Below, in pieces: positions 47,476 to 58,471 of a stretch of DNA of 64,000 nt. Source of the stretch: Pomacea canaliculata (Eukaryota; Mollusca; Gastropoda; Architaenioglossa; Ampullariidae); assembly GCF_003073045.1 (NCBI RefSeq), contig NC_037597.1, positions 28,821,927 to 28,885,926 of the forward strand, given 5' to 3'. Position 1 is the first letter of the stretch. The number at the start of each line of letters is the position of its first letter. Under the pieces are notes generated by a model. The model saw nothing but the letters and a program-made list of their open reading frames with translations, searched no databases and was not told where the DNA came from. Both the position numbers and the translations under genes were made by a program.

Positions 47476-49235
47476 AAATAGTCAAGATTTCAATACATTA
47501 AGGATTGAACTATCAACATTTGAATTCACATTTATGTTAATCATGTCATAGCTTCAGGAAGAAAAGGTCTTGTGCAACTCGGTTGTTTGAGGCCAAGAGG
47601 CATACATTTCTTTCCTAAATGATGGTAAGGGCTATCGATCTGTTCCACATCATACTGTTAGTTAAGTCAGCTTCATATGGAGTTTGTGGAGATTTGCTTA
47701 CATAAAAGCTTTTTAATAAGTAGGACAAGGCAAGGTTAAAGTGGAACCTGCAAAATCAACTGAAGTCAAGGTTTAAAGTGGAATTCCTCAAGAAGTAGAT
47801 TAGATCCAGTACATGTATTCTTTATCATATATTTTATCAATCATTTACCTGATACGCAACATGTTTGCATATGACACAGGGAGGCAAGGGAATGGGTGAT
47901 TTATGCAGAGCCAGCAGCTAAGGCTATATCAGGGGAAAGTAGCCAGTCCTGAAATGAAGACAAGTTACATGGATTACACACACACATACAGACACTTCCC
48001 TAAACAATGTAATACTAAGAATACAGAGAACATTATTAGGACATTGCTATTGTGACTAGGGCACTTTTTTGGAAAATTGCATAAGACTTTTGTGGTCCAC
48101 TTTTCTCTTCTTGTTCCTTATCGTTCCCCAGTGGAGCATAGAGCATACCTTTCCAGTTGGGACCATGTCATGTCAGCTTATAGAGTCCACATTTAGAGTG
48201 TGCCAATATGATCTGGTGTATTTTTTTTTTTGGTGCCATAAATTGCTGCAATTGGAACGCGCTCCTGGCTAAACACTAAATATGAACCAAATGTGAATTT
48301 CACAAACCCTTTAAGTAACAAAACTTTTCAATCTTTTTATGACTTTTATAATGATAATTCGTGCAGTGATTCAACCTGAATGATTTGTAAAAGACTTTCT
48401 TGAAAACTGTAAATAAGTTCATCACAAAATGGTAAATAAATTAGATTTTATTCCATATTTACATGAAGACTCCCACACAGCGTCTGGCACCTGACCAGTC
48501 TGCTCACAATGTCCATAGATAACCAACTCTCTTCTGTGGAAATGAGTACATTTTTCACCTTTGTTAACTTTAATTGGTGTTTCAGATTTTACCTACTCAT
48601 TATAAGGACTAATTTTCAGTTTCAGCTGACTGCAATGCAACTTTAATACATCTCAACTTGCTCTTTACACTCTTACATCCTATTAGGTTTCGTAAGTGCA
48701 AAATAAGATAAAAGTGTATAGTCTGCCTTTGCATGATGCCTCCTTGCAGCTGCCTGCTTAATTTTCTGTTATGAATTAGTGTTTCACAAATTAAAAATCA
48801 CCCGCATTCTAGTTGATACCACATAGACGTGCATATTGTGAGTATCGTATACACAGCGTAAAATATCTCAAAAAGAAACCTGCAACTGCGTACTCAGAAA
48901 ACTAAAACCAGGGCATTTAAATTTATGTTGTAAAAGATGAACAAGCCTAACATAACAATGTATCTTCTGAAATTAATATCTTCATTGAAACATGTTGAAA
49001 ATCGAACAATGTGTTCTCAGTGAACAGATTAAAGCGTGCGGATGTAAGCACCTGGATTACTTCATCAACGTGAGCATCCCAGAACTTTCATGCAGTTACC
49101 ATATACAAAAGTAAAAGGATGAACTGTTCACTGAACATTGGGAGAATAATTCGCATAATGGTATTGTTAAAATAATTTAAGGACGCTTTAACGGTGCAGA
49201 TAAACGCCGTAAAAGTCTGTGATGCTCCGTCGGCC
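47476..49235. other. Intergenic, one partial SINE
   Basis: 47880-47955 carries the 3' half of SINE family A on the - strand (GAGCCAGCAGCTAAGGCTATATC, AGTAGCCAGTCCTG). The rest is AT-rich without recognisable genes. Confidence 0.55.
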
Positions 49236-49242
49236 ATTAAAC

Positions 49243-49256
49243 AGGAAGTGACGTCA
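49243..49256 (+). promoter_or_regulatory. Composite ETS/CRE promoter motif
   Basis: AGGAAGTGACGTCA joins an ETS core (GGAA) with a perfect palindromic CRE (TGACGTCA, 49249-49256). It sits 43 bp upstream of the ATG at 49300, in a locally CG-rich patch, and looks like the core promoter of that gene. Confidence 0.6.
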
Positions 49257-49299
49257 AGCACCTGACGACGCCCCTGACAACGACACGCACAGTTGTACG

Positions 49300-49782
49300 A
49301 TGGCAATGGACAGTGCTAAAGCTACTTTGATAGCATTTGATGCCAATAAACTGAAGTACACCCAATACCAGGAATATTTGAAAGAGCATGAAGACAAGGC
49401 TAGCAGTTTAGTGGTGCCTGAATTCGATACAGTATGGGTCACAAAGCGCTATAGCCCGACAGACCAGCGGGTACAAGTTCCGGTACCACGATATAAGTTA
49501 TTGAGGTCTGCGATTCTCCCTCCTGTGGAAAAGGACTGGGTGCCGCCAAGCAACCCTCCTTTGCGCAGTTTTCATCGCACTCAGAGTAAGATCTATGCAC
49601 CCTTCCCGAGCACGCGATGCGAAGATTTCTCGACTTTACGGCAGATGCTGCCTTCAAGCGGCAGTGTTCACAAAGAGCGTCCTCCCAACTGGGGTACGGG
49701 ACACGTTTATGCTCATCTTCCTATTGTGTCGGAGCGAGCTCCCACTCGCTTTCCCAGAGTGAACAGTCCTATGACCAGGTAA
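49300..49782 (+). CDS. Unrecognised 160-codon protein (or first coding exon)
   Basis: A clean ATG frame reads MAMDSAKATLIAFDANKLKY.. through EFDTVWVTKRYSPTDQRVQV, LPPVEKDWVPPSNPPLRSFH and SKIYAPFPSTRCEDFSTLRQ to NSPMTR and stop. No signal peptide or membrane segment. It is rich in Pro, Arg, Tyr and Ser, with short turn-like motifs, in the style of small ciliary or sperm microtubule-associated proteins, but I cannot name a family. AG/GTAAAA at 49779 could be a splice donor, in which case the stop is bypassed and this is exon 1. The composite promoter motif just upstream and balanced codon use support a real gene. Confidence 0.65.
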   Translation: MAMDSAKATLIAFDANKLKYTQYQEYLKEHEDKASSLVVPEFDTVWVTKRYSPTDQRVQVPVPRYKLLRSAILPPVEKDWVPPSNPPLRSFHRTQSKIYAPFPSTRCEDFSTLRQMLPSSGSVHKERPPNWGTGHVYAHLPIVSERAPTRFPRVNSPMTR

Positions 49783-50064
49783 AACTGCGTACTCTTTGCC
49801 ACATTTTTAATATGGTTGCTTTTCGTCGGTATCGTACATGCCTAATGTATATGACCCGTGTTTACGGCTGAATAATGATCGAGACCGATCTATCATCTAT
49901 ATAGAGACTGACCCAGACTTCGATTGAATGAAACAAAAATGGTGAGGAATAGAGTGTGGGGGGAAGAGAAAGAAGGGGTGGGAAGCAAGATATGGATAAT
50001 GATGGGGGATGATCGCGTGTGTGTGGGCGCACTCAAACATTTGAAAAGAGAGCATATATATACG

Positions 50065-50750
50065 AAGCTGCGCAATTAAACTGCTAGAAGAATATAACAA
50101 TATGTCTTCTACAAAGCTGTGCTATGAACTGCTAGTAGCTAGAATATAACAGTGTGTATTCTACAAAGATGTGCTACTTAACTGATATAGCTATAGACAG
50201 GGCCGACGAGAGCCAGCCCGGGCCCCGGGACAGACGACCTCTCCGGGCCCCTTGTACTTGTAATCGTAAATCATTTTCCCAGTATATAATGTATGTTTAC
50301 AATTCTATTGTCAATATCTACACTTCATTCAGTAACGAAATATAGACTGCAAACATTAGGACAAGTGCACTAGGATCTACATCACTACTTGAACATAAAG
50401 TTGTTTACAATGTGGTTAGTAAATGAGAATATGATACCCGCTGACTACACTTCTCATGACAGGCCCCAGTACCCCAAAATTGTATTCTACAGACTTGAAA
50501 CTCAACTTCTGCATGTGTAATGCTTGGGTATTCTGTCCTTAGACCTTTCTTTAAAAGAAAAAGAAAAGGAGAAGAAGAAAAAAAATCCACTGACCAAGGC
50601 CGGGCCCCCTTGACAGCCGCGGGCCCGGGTACACCAGACTCCTGTCCCCCCCTCTCGTCAGGCCTGGCTATAGAATATAACAATATGCATTCTACAAAGC
50701 TGTGCTTCTAAGATACAAGTAGAATATATAACAATACGTCTTGTTGTAAT
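50065..50750 (+). repeat. Short tandem repeat of about 55-60 bp, split by a MITE
   Basis: Units containing AGAATATAACAATATGTCTT, CTACAAAGCTGTGC and GAACTGCTAGTAGCT occur at 50085-50190 and resume at 50667-50740. The hAT MITE at 50198 inserted into this array. Confidence 0.7.
50198..50666 (-). mobile_element. hAT-type MITE (copy 2), 469 bp, exact 8-bp duplication
   Basis: The ends are CAGGGCCGACGAGAG and, complemented from the right, CAGGCCTGACGAGAG. GCTATAGA flanks both sides exactly (50190-50197 and 50667-50674). The body is the reverse complement of the MITE at 7123-7560. There is no transposase frame, so it depended on an autonomous hAT element elsewhere. Confidence 0.92.
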
Positions 50751-50759
50751 ACCACTAAA

Positions 50760-52600
50760 AGTAGATTTTATTTTTAAAAAAGAGTTGCTGAAAACTGAAA
50801 CTCACTTCTGGAAATTATTAAATATGCACAAAACATGAAAAACTTCAAGAACTCTTTAAGTAGCATTCCAAAATATGACTTGGATTATTTTCGATATTGC
50901 AAGATATGCATGGTAACTTCAGATCCAGATCTAATTGACTATGAGTGACAGTAAACAGGAGGACTATGATCTACACAGCAATAGCCAGGCCATACACCAC
51001 AACCACTACTACTACTACGTGCTATTGATATAACATTTTATGAAGGTGACAGTGAGGGAAGTTATGTCAACCAAAGATCTAGCACTTGTCACTTTCAAGT
51101 CTGGCAAAGAATTCATTTGTGTGTTGCTCACAATGTCTAGGGCATGGAGCAAGACAAGCAGAGCCCAGGTCTCTATTTCTCTTGTCTTTTACCTTCTTTG
51201 ATAAATTTGGTACACAGCTGCTGAATGAATGGGAATAGCTTTCCAGAGGACTCAAACTAACAACCTAACTTTATATAGCTTGCAAGTAAGTGCAGTAATC
51301 AACAGACTATAGGACCCCATCCACTCGATCATGGCCACATCATTTATCACAAACTAATTTGACTATTACTAACAACTGTTCAAGGCTTAAAAACCACAAT
51401 CCATGAATGGTCACAGAAAAACACTAAGATGAAGGCAGTCTAATCAGATGAGGAAAATTTGAAACTTTGTGAGTTGCCTGACAATGAAATATTAACACAT
51501 CAAGACATAGATTATGCTATCCAATGGCTATTACAATCAGTACTACCCAAGAAAGAGGAAGAAGATAAATTACAGATTGTAATCCTTTTGATGTTTCAGG
51601 TATATGGAGCACATGCATCAGAGTAGCCCTTTGCTTCACATGTTCTGAGCACCAGCTGCACCATTAGAGTAATTATTGGTGCCTGAAGCAATCACCAAGT
51701 TGACAGTATCTACTGAAAAAAATGTTTACCAACAGTAATAATAGATCAAAGTAATAACTTTCTTCCCAGCAAAACTTCAAATTAGACTTTAGAGAAATAT
51801 CTACATCAGTATTATTCTATCACTCAGTACAGAATATGCTACAGTGTTTAAGATCATCTCTGTTAGTAGACAAAGGTGATGGTATAAGATACACATGTGG
51901 GGAGATTTTCTACTTGTAGTCTGCACTGTGCAACTTTAACAATCCCAGCAAAGTTGTACTGGTGATACAGAGAGAGTAGAGTAGTGAGAGTGTAATGTAT
52001 CATAATAATTGTAATGAATGGATGATGAGTGTAGACACTTGGTGATAGAAACATGATGATAACATGGCATTCCTAACAAGATATGCATATAACTTAAGGA
52101 TTTATTTTGTCTCAAGTATTGCTAAAGATGCTCACTTTACACAGCATTAGCCTGAAAGGTTTTGTCAGTATTATATGTTTGTAGGTGCTTGTGCACACAT
52201 GCACATATGTGTATACAGTTTTTTCATTGATGAAGCTCTCCAGTCCCATTTTATTATTACTTTATCCAGGTATCTTTTTTCATTGTATTTAAAAAAAGTT
52301 GTTTTACATGAATGGCAAAATATTTCTTTACATTAATAATACTATCCATTAGATGTAAGTTCATCAAAAGTAAATGATACTGTGTTTAAAATGGTACCTA
52401 GAATTGTTTGCATTATTATTAATGCTGGTCTTAATTAAGTAGATTTCTTTTCAGCAATTATAAAATGTAAATGGCTTCATATTTTTATTTATTACATACT
52501 TTTTTCACTTTTTTACTCAAACTCTTGTGGAACATTAAGATTAGACGTTGCCCATGTCACCTGCAGTTAATGCCCTTGCCTTCTTGTCTGATCCGTTTGT
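50760..52600. other. AT-rich stretch with one unrecognised start-less frame
   Basis: At about 51432-51627 a + frame without an ATG reads SDEENLKLCELPDNEILTHQ.. and DYAIQWLLQSVLPKKEEEDK.. before a stop. It is acidic and helix-like and may be a transposon scrap or exon; I cannot place it. The remainder holds nothing recognisable. Confidence 0.35.
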
Positions 52601-52630
52601 TTACAATAGAAAGTTTGTTTACAAGAGAAA

Positions 52631-52870
52631 ATGCCTTTACATCATGACTTGGCCTTCATAAGGAAGGGTAGTAGAGGCGTTTTTAGGCCTTTGAAGAGAG
52701 ATAACACCCAGACTAAGCTCTCAAAGACCGACCATTTACATAATGGCTATATTAAGAGATACAAAGTGCATGAGTCAAGATCTCAAATCATAAACCATGT
52801 GGATTGTCTTAGTGACAAGGAACTAGCGACACATGACAGGGGAATATGCAACAGGCATTTGGTGACATGA
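52631..52870 (+). CDS. Unrecognised 79-codon ORF, possible terminal exon
   Basis: The ATG frame reads MPLHHDLAFIRKGSRGVFRP.. then LKRDNTQTKLSKTDHLHNGY, ESRSQIINHVDCLSDKELAT and ends HLVT. It is basic and hydrophilic without low complexity, more protein-like than the surrounding AT-rich DNA. An AATAAA lies 269 bp downstream (53139). It could be the last exon of the gene starting at 49300, but visible acceptors (52609, 52627) give phase 0 while the 49779 donor leaves phase 2, so direct joining fails. No family recognised. Confidence 0.4.
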   Translation: MPLHHDLAFIRKGSRGVFRPLKRDNTQTKLSKTDHLHNGYIKRYKVHESRSQIINHVDCLSDKELATHDRGICNRHLVT

Positions 52871-53138
52871 CAAACAGCAGTACACCAAGCCATCTTCCAG
52901 TATTAAATACAGTCTATGTGACATAGAATTACTTGCTGACTCCTCACATGACTTGCATAGTACTTCCTACTTTGGAAATCATTTCTACCACCTATTTGCT
53001 TATATATTCTTTTGATATACTGTAAACACTTGATCTAAGATCAGATGTTTGCTCATAGTACATTCAGTGCCTTAATGGGTCTGGTCATTGTATACTAATA
53101 GTCCTCTCTTGTCAGTATTATTTTTTAAATTAAATTTA

Positions 53139-53144
53139 AATAAA
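53139..53144 (+). terminator. Candidate poly(A) signal
   Basis: AATAAA in sense, downstream of the 52631-52870 ORF. The surroundings are very AT-rich, so chance is possible. Confidence 0.3.
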
Positions 53145-53274
53145 GAAAAATATAAATTAACAAAACTTCAGTCTGTCTCACTTGTTATTGCTTGTGTCTC
53201 TGCATGTAACTTTCAGTCATTCAGTCTGAATTACCGGCGTTAGACGAAATCGCCATACTGGCGCCTGCCGCCAG

Positions 53275-53575
53275 AGGACAGGTGTGAACGTCAGCTACAG
53301 CAGTTAGTCGCCACTGAGATAGATAAGACAGGTGTGAACGTCAGCTACAGCAGTTAGTTAATTGCCACTGAGATAGATAAGACAGGTGTACGTGAACGTC
53401 AGCTACAGCAGTTAGTCGCCACTGAGATAGATAAGACAGGTGTGAACGTCGGCTACAGCAGTTAGTCGCCACTGAGATAGATAAGACAGGTGTACGTGAA
53501 CGTCAGCTACAGCAGTTAGTCGCCACTGAGATAGATAAGACAGGTGTGAACGTCAGCTACAGCGGAGCCGTACAG
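53275..53575 (+). repeat. Minisatellite, 50-54-bp unit, about 6 copies
   Basis: The unit is GACAGGTGTGAACGTCAGCT.. to CCACTGAGATAGATAA. Some copies carry an extra TACG (GTGTACGTGAACG) or an extra TTAA. Copies are otherwise almost identical. Confidence 0.92.
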
Positions 53576-53698
53576 CCAGACCTATCACGAGAGACAGTCT
53601 GCCCTTCCTGCTCATTAATACAGATATTTACGAGAAAAAAAAATAAAGCGTTAGAAGAATGAAAAAATTTATGTGGACTCGGATCCCTCTCTCTCTCA

Positions 53699-53795
53699 CT
53701 AAATAAGTGAACATGGTTGACGCGCGTACATCTTTCTCTCTGTGCGTGTGAATGTGTGCGTCAACCATGGACAAAATTCACTTATTTTGTGGCCG
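53699..53795. repeat. Imperfect inverted repeat
   Basis: AAATAAGTGAACATGGTTGACGC at the left pairs with GCGTCAACCATGG..TTCACTTATTT at the right, with a few extra bases in one arm. It could be a small hairpin element; no flanking duplication was found. Confidence 0.6.
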
Positions 53796-53989
53796 ACTTT
53801 TATAAGATAATGATTTGGTCGAATCGACCGGTCCCCGCTGATGACATGTTGAGGTGATGCTTTCCCTATTAGCTGTAGGCTGATGTTTTGAGTTTTGTAT
53901 TCTCTATCGAACAAAGTGTTTGATCGTGTATTCTCTATCAATGATTACGGCAGCAAAGATTTTGTACACCAACCTGACGATTGGTGATA

Positions 53990-54728
53990 CAGTCAAATCT
54001 CCCTACTATGCCACCTACCGGGACCGAGCAAAAGTGGCATAGTAGGGAGAGTGGCATAGTAGAGAGTGTACGTAAAAACGGCTTTATTTGCTCAAGTTAC
54101 CCGTCAGTCCAAAGCAGGGGTGGGCAATTAATTTTCCCAAGGGACCGCATGAGACATTGGGATGGTTTTAGAGGGCTGGACTAATATAGTTAACTCAGTT
54201 TTACCTAATACTGTATGTATAGTATATATACTGGCGGGCGGGCCGGTCAGAGACAGGAGGCCTTTGCCCAGGTCTGGTCCAAAGCTCTCAAGAATCGTCG
54301 GCTTCGCTAGCTGTCTCCTCTCATTCTCCCCCTCACCTCTTCATCCTCCACCCCTCCCAACCACATCCGCGCACCTGAATCCTGTCGCTAGTCGACTCCC
54401 TCACACCTTCCCTCTGTCACGTGACTGTCACCCGGCTAGCGACCACCCACCCCCCACATTGCCAGCCTCCACCCTCCCTGTGTGAGTGCTATGTTCCATC
54501 CACCTAACTGCCATGTCCCACACTACCATACAGTATAGTAATTGAGCACTGCGCGGAATTTTACAACTTGTGTCTTGTAACAGTCACAAAAAAAGTGGCA
54601 TAGTAGTGAGAGTAGGGGTGGCATAGTAAATTTTTTTTTACATTGAATTTATAGTCGGGACCGAGCAAAAGTGGCATAATACCGAGAGTGGCATAGTAGA
54701 GGGGTGGCATAGTAGGGAGATTTGACTG
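53990..54728 (+). mobile_element. TA-flanked MITE with 26-bp perfect TIRs (Tc1/mariner/pogo type)
   Basis: Both ends begin CAGTCAAATCTCCCTACTAT and the inverted repeat stays perfect for 26 bp (53990-54015 and 54703-54728). TA lies outside both ends, the target of Tc1/mariner-superfamily elements. Subterminal copies of GGGACCGAGCAAAAGTGGCA and GTGGCATAGTAG occur on each side. There is no transposase. A hAT MITE is nested inside. Confidence 0.88.
54115..54276 (+). mobile_element. hAT-type MITE nested in the TA-flanked MITE, 162 bp
   Basis: It starts CAGGGGTGGGCAATTA, and the complement of its right end starts CAGACCTGGGCAAAGG. GTCCAAAG flanks both sides exactly (54107-54114 and 54277-54284). 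The CAGGGGTGGGCAA-type terminus is common among hAT elements. Confidence 0.85.
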
Positions 54729-54730
54729 TA

Positions 54731-56980
54731 GTTGATAGTCCAAAGTATGACAGTGTTTGAAGAGACGGGTAGATAGCTCGCTGATACATGGCACAGAGAG
54801 AAAATGGCAGAATAAGAGAGAAGGTCAGCTTTGGCAGATTGGCGAGACCGACTGAGGTAGCAGGGTGTGAGAGCAGCTCACACGGGTATATCGGGGTATG
54901 GCCGCAAACACAAAGCAGCGATCTTGTAATCAAAGCCAATCTGAACTGCAGTCAGTATACCACGGAGGTAGGTTTTGTGTCACTGAATTCACTAGACTGT
55001 TTGACTGAAGACATTGTGTTATCTAGCATGCTTATTGAACTTTAACACCCACCTATGTGAAGGTTGGAATTCGACTTTCGTTGAAAGTGTAGGTGTAACT
55101 GCAAGTGCAGACTTTTTATCATTTGTTTACCACCCTCTGATCAACCGTGTTCATCTTGCCATCTGGGACGTGGTTATGAAGCCAGGGTAAGTCTTTGCCC
55201 TGGGGCAACATGAGAAACACAACAAGTGTCTCATTTCCAAAATTATTAAGCGATGTCTGCATCCCGAAGATGGTTTACCCCTGGAGCATAAAGTGGTGGG
55301 AAAGGTGTCCGGCGAGAAGGAAACATGAAGTAGTGTCCGCGAGGTTCTGATCATCACTTTCTCACTTCAAGAACGCTTTTACTTGGGTCTCAGATATTTG
55401 CCCTGGGGAAGCGACGAACCCTCGCTTGATGACTACGGCTTCTTCAGCCTCCACATCACGTGTTAGGTGTATGTTTCAAATGTTTTTAAACTTATTAGAC
55501 AGCAGTTGAAAACTGTTTGAGGAGTTTGTTTCATGTTGTCTGGTCTACAGTCTTTTGTCCACGAAAGTAATGCATTAGGATGTGAACAGTCAGAAGGGCA
55601 ATCATTCTGTTGTTGGAAGAATGCGCACGTGTCCCTGACACCCATCTTCCATCGTTCTCACATTCTCTAGTGTGAGCGTCTCTTTTCCTCTGACAATGAG
55701 AAATCTGGTGTAATCATCGATACACCACTCTTCCAAAGGAATCACACAAAATAATGCTTCCCAGTCCATCTTCGTAGGATCAGCCACATCCGACTTTCTT
55801 AACAGTTCCCTCCAGCAAAAGCTCATGTCTACATTTGCTGGGATGATGATGATGATGATGAGGAGGAGGGTGCACACCTTAGAGTCTGTCAAGATTCTTT
55901 AGTCGTTCACCCTCTTGGGTATTGAGACATTCAACATTCAACATTCAACTTCCTACATGTGACAATTCCGAAACAAAATGTCAACGACAAATTACAGGTG
56001 TTTTTTTGTCTACCTGCATGATGTGAAGTATAGTGACCATACCTGTCATTGTCACGGAAAATCTTTTACCCACGGAGGAATGATAAAGGGAAACCACTCA
56101 TTATTCCTCCCGACCCCGAAGCAACTGCGGTTGAGACCACTTGACATCAGCAAGCAAGGAGGAGGAGGGTTATCCTGGCTCTCCAATGTGCCACGTGACA
56201 CCGGCTGTCGCGTGAAGACTACACACAGCACGCGCCAGTCGATGGTGTGCCGGGATCATGCTGGACGTCCTCGGGACTGATCACCATCACAGTTTTCCTC
56301 TGCTCTTCGTGACACTGGAGATCACAGTGTTCGTGACACTTGACATCAGCGACATTGAGCTGTTGGTGACCCTTGACATCTCAGGTAATGCTGTGTTAGG
56401 AGCACACGATGTGCCTGTCAAGTATTCCCGTGGTCATGGTGAACTGTTCGTGGCTGGAGGTGATAGAGGCACGGTGATACTGTTTGTAGCATGTCACATT
56501 TTAGACAGACTGGTTTTTGTACTGTTGAGACTAGACACAACTAAAAGACTGTTGTACTGTAGTAACACCGACGGGCCACTGCTACACTCGTCAGGACACG
56601 TGTTGTTTGTGCTGATCACATTGCTGCTAAGACAAGTGACATATACAGGGTCTTCCTGACCACATTATTGACATGTTGACATGACTGTGATATACTCCAA
56701 ACGCGCTGCCAGCATTGTGCCAGGCTGAGAAAGTCTCCCACTGCCATGTTTTCAGAGTCGATGTCACCTTGTGAAACAACAAGCGCCGCTGTCCTTTGAA
56801 GTGAATCAGAAGGTAATTTTGAACACCTCCATCTTGTACAGGTGTTTATTGAGAGCGAGTGAGCCAGAGAAGGCGCCGTGTGTGTTAAGAAGACATTGCC
56901 AGCTTACACAGAGCAATCCGCAGGTGAATAGCCCCACCCCTACATGGTTGGTGTTTCCTAAAGTAAGCCAGTTTGTAAGT
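54731..56980. other. No firm gene; possible decayed coding region on the - strand
   Basis: On the - strand, 55892-55600 reads SFCWRELLRKSDVADPTKMD.., EEWCIDDYTRFLIVRGKETL and HVRILPTTE before stops. Further protein-like pieces (FPSRRTPFPPLYAPGVNHLR, MLPQGKDLPWLHNHVPDGKM) follow in changing frames to about 55150. This pattern suggests a decayed gene or transposon of a family I do not recognise. The + frame 56258-56659 is built on imperfect short repeats and is probably not coding. Confidence 0.35.
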
Positions 56981-56984
56981 CCTC

Positions 56985-57310
56985 GTTAAATACTGATGTT
57001 TCTCTGTTGACACTTGTTAAACACTGATATTTCTCTGTTGACACTTGTTAAACACTGATGTTTCTCTGTTGACACTTGTTAAACACTGATGTTTCTCTGT
57101 TAACACTTGTTAAACACTGATATTTCTCTGTTGACACTTGTTAAACACTGATGTTTCTCTGTTGACACTTGTTAAACACTGATGTTTCTCTGTTGACACT
57201 TGTTAAACACTGATGTTTCTCTGTTGACACTTGTTAAACACTGATGTTTCTCTGTTGACACTTGTAAATATTGATGTTTCTCTATTTACACTTGTAAATA
57301 TTGATGTTTC
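56985..57310 (+). repeat. Minisatellite, 31-bp unit, about 10 copies
   Basis: The unit is CACTGATGTTTCTCTGTTGA followed by CACTTGTTAAA. Most copies are identical; the last two are shortened (TTGTAAATATTG). Confidence 0.95.
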
Positions 57311-57398
57311 CTGCAATAGGTCGTCCTCTACTAACACTTGTGAAATAATTTTGCTGTGTGATATATAAAGTAGCATCATGTGACTTTACTTTCTATTG

Positions 57399-57588
57399 AG
57401 CGGTCCGGTGGCGCAACGGTTATCGCCTGTCATCAATACAGTGAAGGTTGGCTGCCCAGAGTTCATTTCTCGTCTCGGGCACGCCGTTCTTTCTCTGCAC
57501 GTGGCATCTGTTTACAGTGCTGGCTGCCTTGCCGTGATGTAGCCTCAGTTGCTGGCACGGCGTAAAAACACCAATCCCCCCTCACCTA
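57399..57588 (+). mobile_element. tRNA-derived SINE, family A, with 11-bp target duplication
   Basis: The head GCGGTCCGGTGGCGCAACGG has the A box TGGCGCAACGG, and the B-box region is GAGTTCATTTC. The body then reads GGCACGCCGTTCTTTCTCTG and a C-rich tail. ACTTTCTATTG flanks both sides exactly (57388-57398 and 57589-57599). Other copies lie at 28866, 46425 and 47880. The promoter is that of RNA polymerase III. Confidence 0.92.
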
Positions 57589-57621
57589 ACTTTCTATTGC
57601 AGCATTAGAGTTGCCGGCCAT

Positions 57622-58333
57622 CGGTCATTTCGCCCCCAGACCATTTCGCTCAGTCATATCGCCCCACAGTCGGAGTCCAATCGTCCCACCTATGTTCATT
57701 TCGTCCTAACACTGAAAATTCAAGTAGTCCCAGGCCCAGAAGACGAATCGATCACCGACGACACAAGTAGATTAAAGATTTTATTATCATTTTATTGTGA
57801 ACTTCTATTTTGACTTTTTTGCTAGTTATTATTTTGCCGATGTAGTGACATCACTGTGGGGATGTTCATTTAGCTTGAAGCACATCATACTACAGTAGAG
57901 ACCGGCTGTCACTTCCAAAACATGTTGAAGCTAGAGGAATCCGTGTTATGATGATAAATGATGACAACATCTTTCACTTCCGATATTGTTTGAAGAGGAA
58001 TATCACGCTTGTTCGCGATTGTAAAATACGTTTTCTGTATGCGGACTGCCAAGAGGTCATTTTTGTTTAGTAAAATGGTGGCTAAACTTACTTGCATCAT
58101 TTAAAACAAGCATCTGAGCTTGCGTGTCTATGTTGTTCGAGCGATGCGTGGTTCTTTTGGTAATATTTGATGTTCATAGCTACTCGTGCTATCGGTGATC
58201 GATTCGTCTTTTGCACCTGGGACAATTGGACTTTTTGGTGTTTGGACGAAATGGTCTTACCTGAGACGATATGGATCTAGCTGGGACGATTTGACTCAGG
58301 CTGTGGGGTGGTGTGATTGGGGCGAAATGACCG
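57622..58333 (+). mobile_element. Non-autonomous DNA element with long TIRs
   Basis: The ends are CGGTCATTTCGCCCC and its complement. Similarity between the arms continues inward through CATTTCGTCC-type repeats to AGACGAATCGATCACCGA (left, about 57745) and TCGGTGATCGATTCGTCT (right, about 58193), so each arm is about 140 bp and imperfect. The interior is AT-rich with no transposase. No target duplication was identified, so the superfamily is open. Confidence 0.75.
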
Positions 58334-58471
58334 GTCCCATCCCCCGAGTTGTCGCCTAAAGAACCCTCTGAGTCTGGTCCTTTTCAGTTTTGATTTACTA
58401 GTGCTTGCTGGTGTGCCGGCGACCTGTTGTGAGTGTTGGTGCTGGTGTGCCGGCGACCTGTTGGGAGCACC

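Noticed and set aside
56258-56659. 133-codon + strand ORF
   Set aside because: Built from imperfect repeats of TGACATC-type words, with no splice context or recognisable motif.
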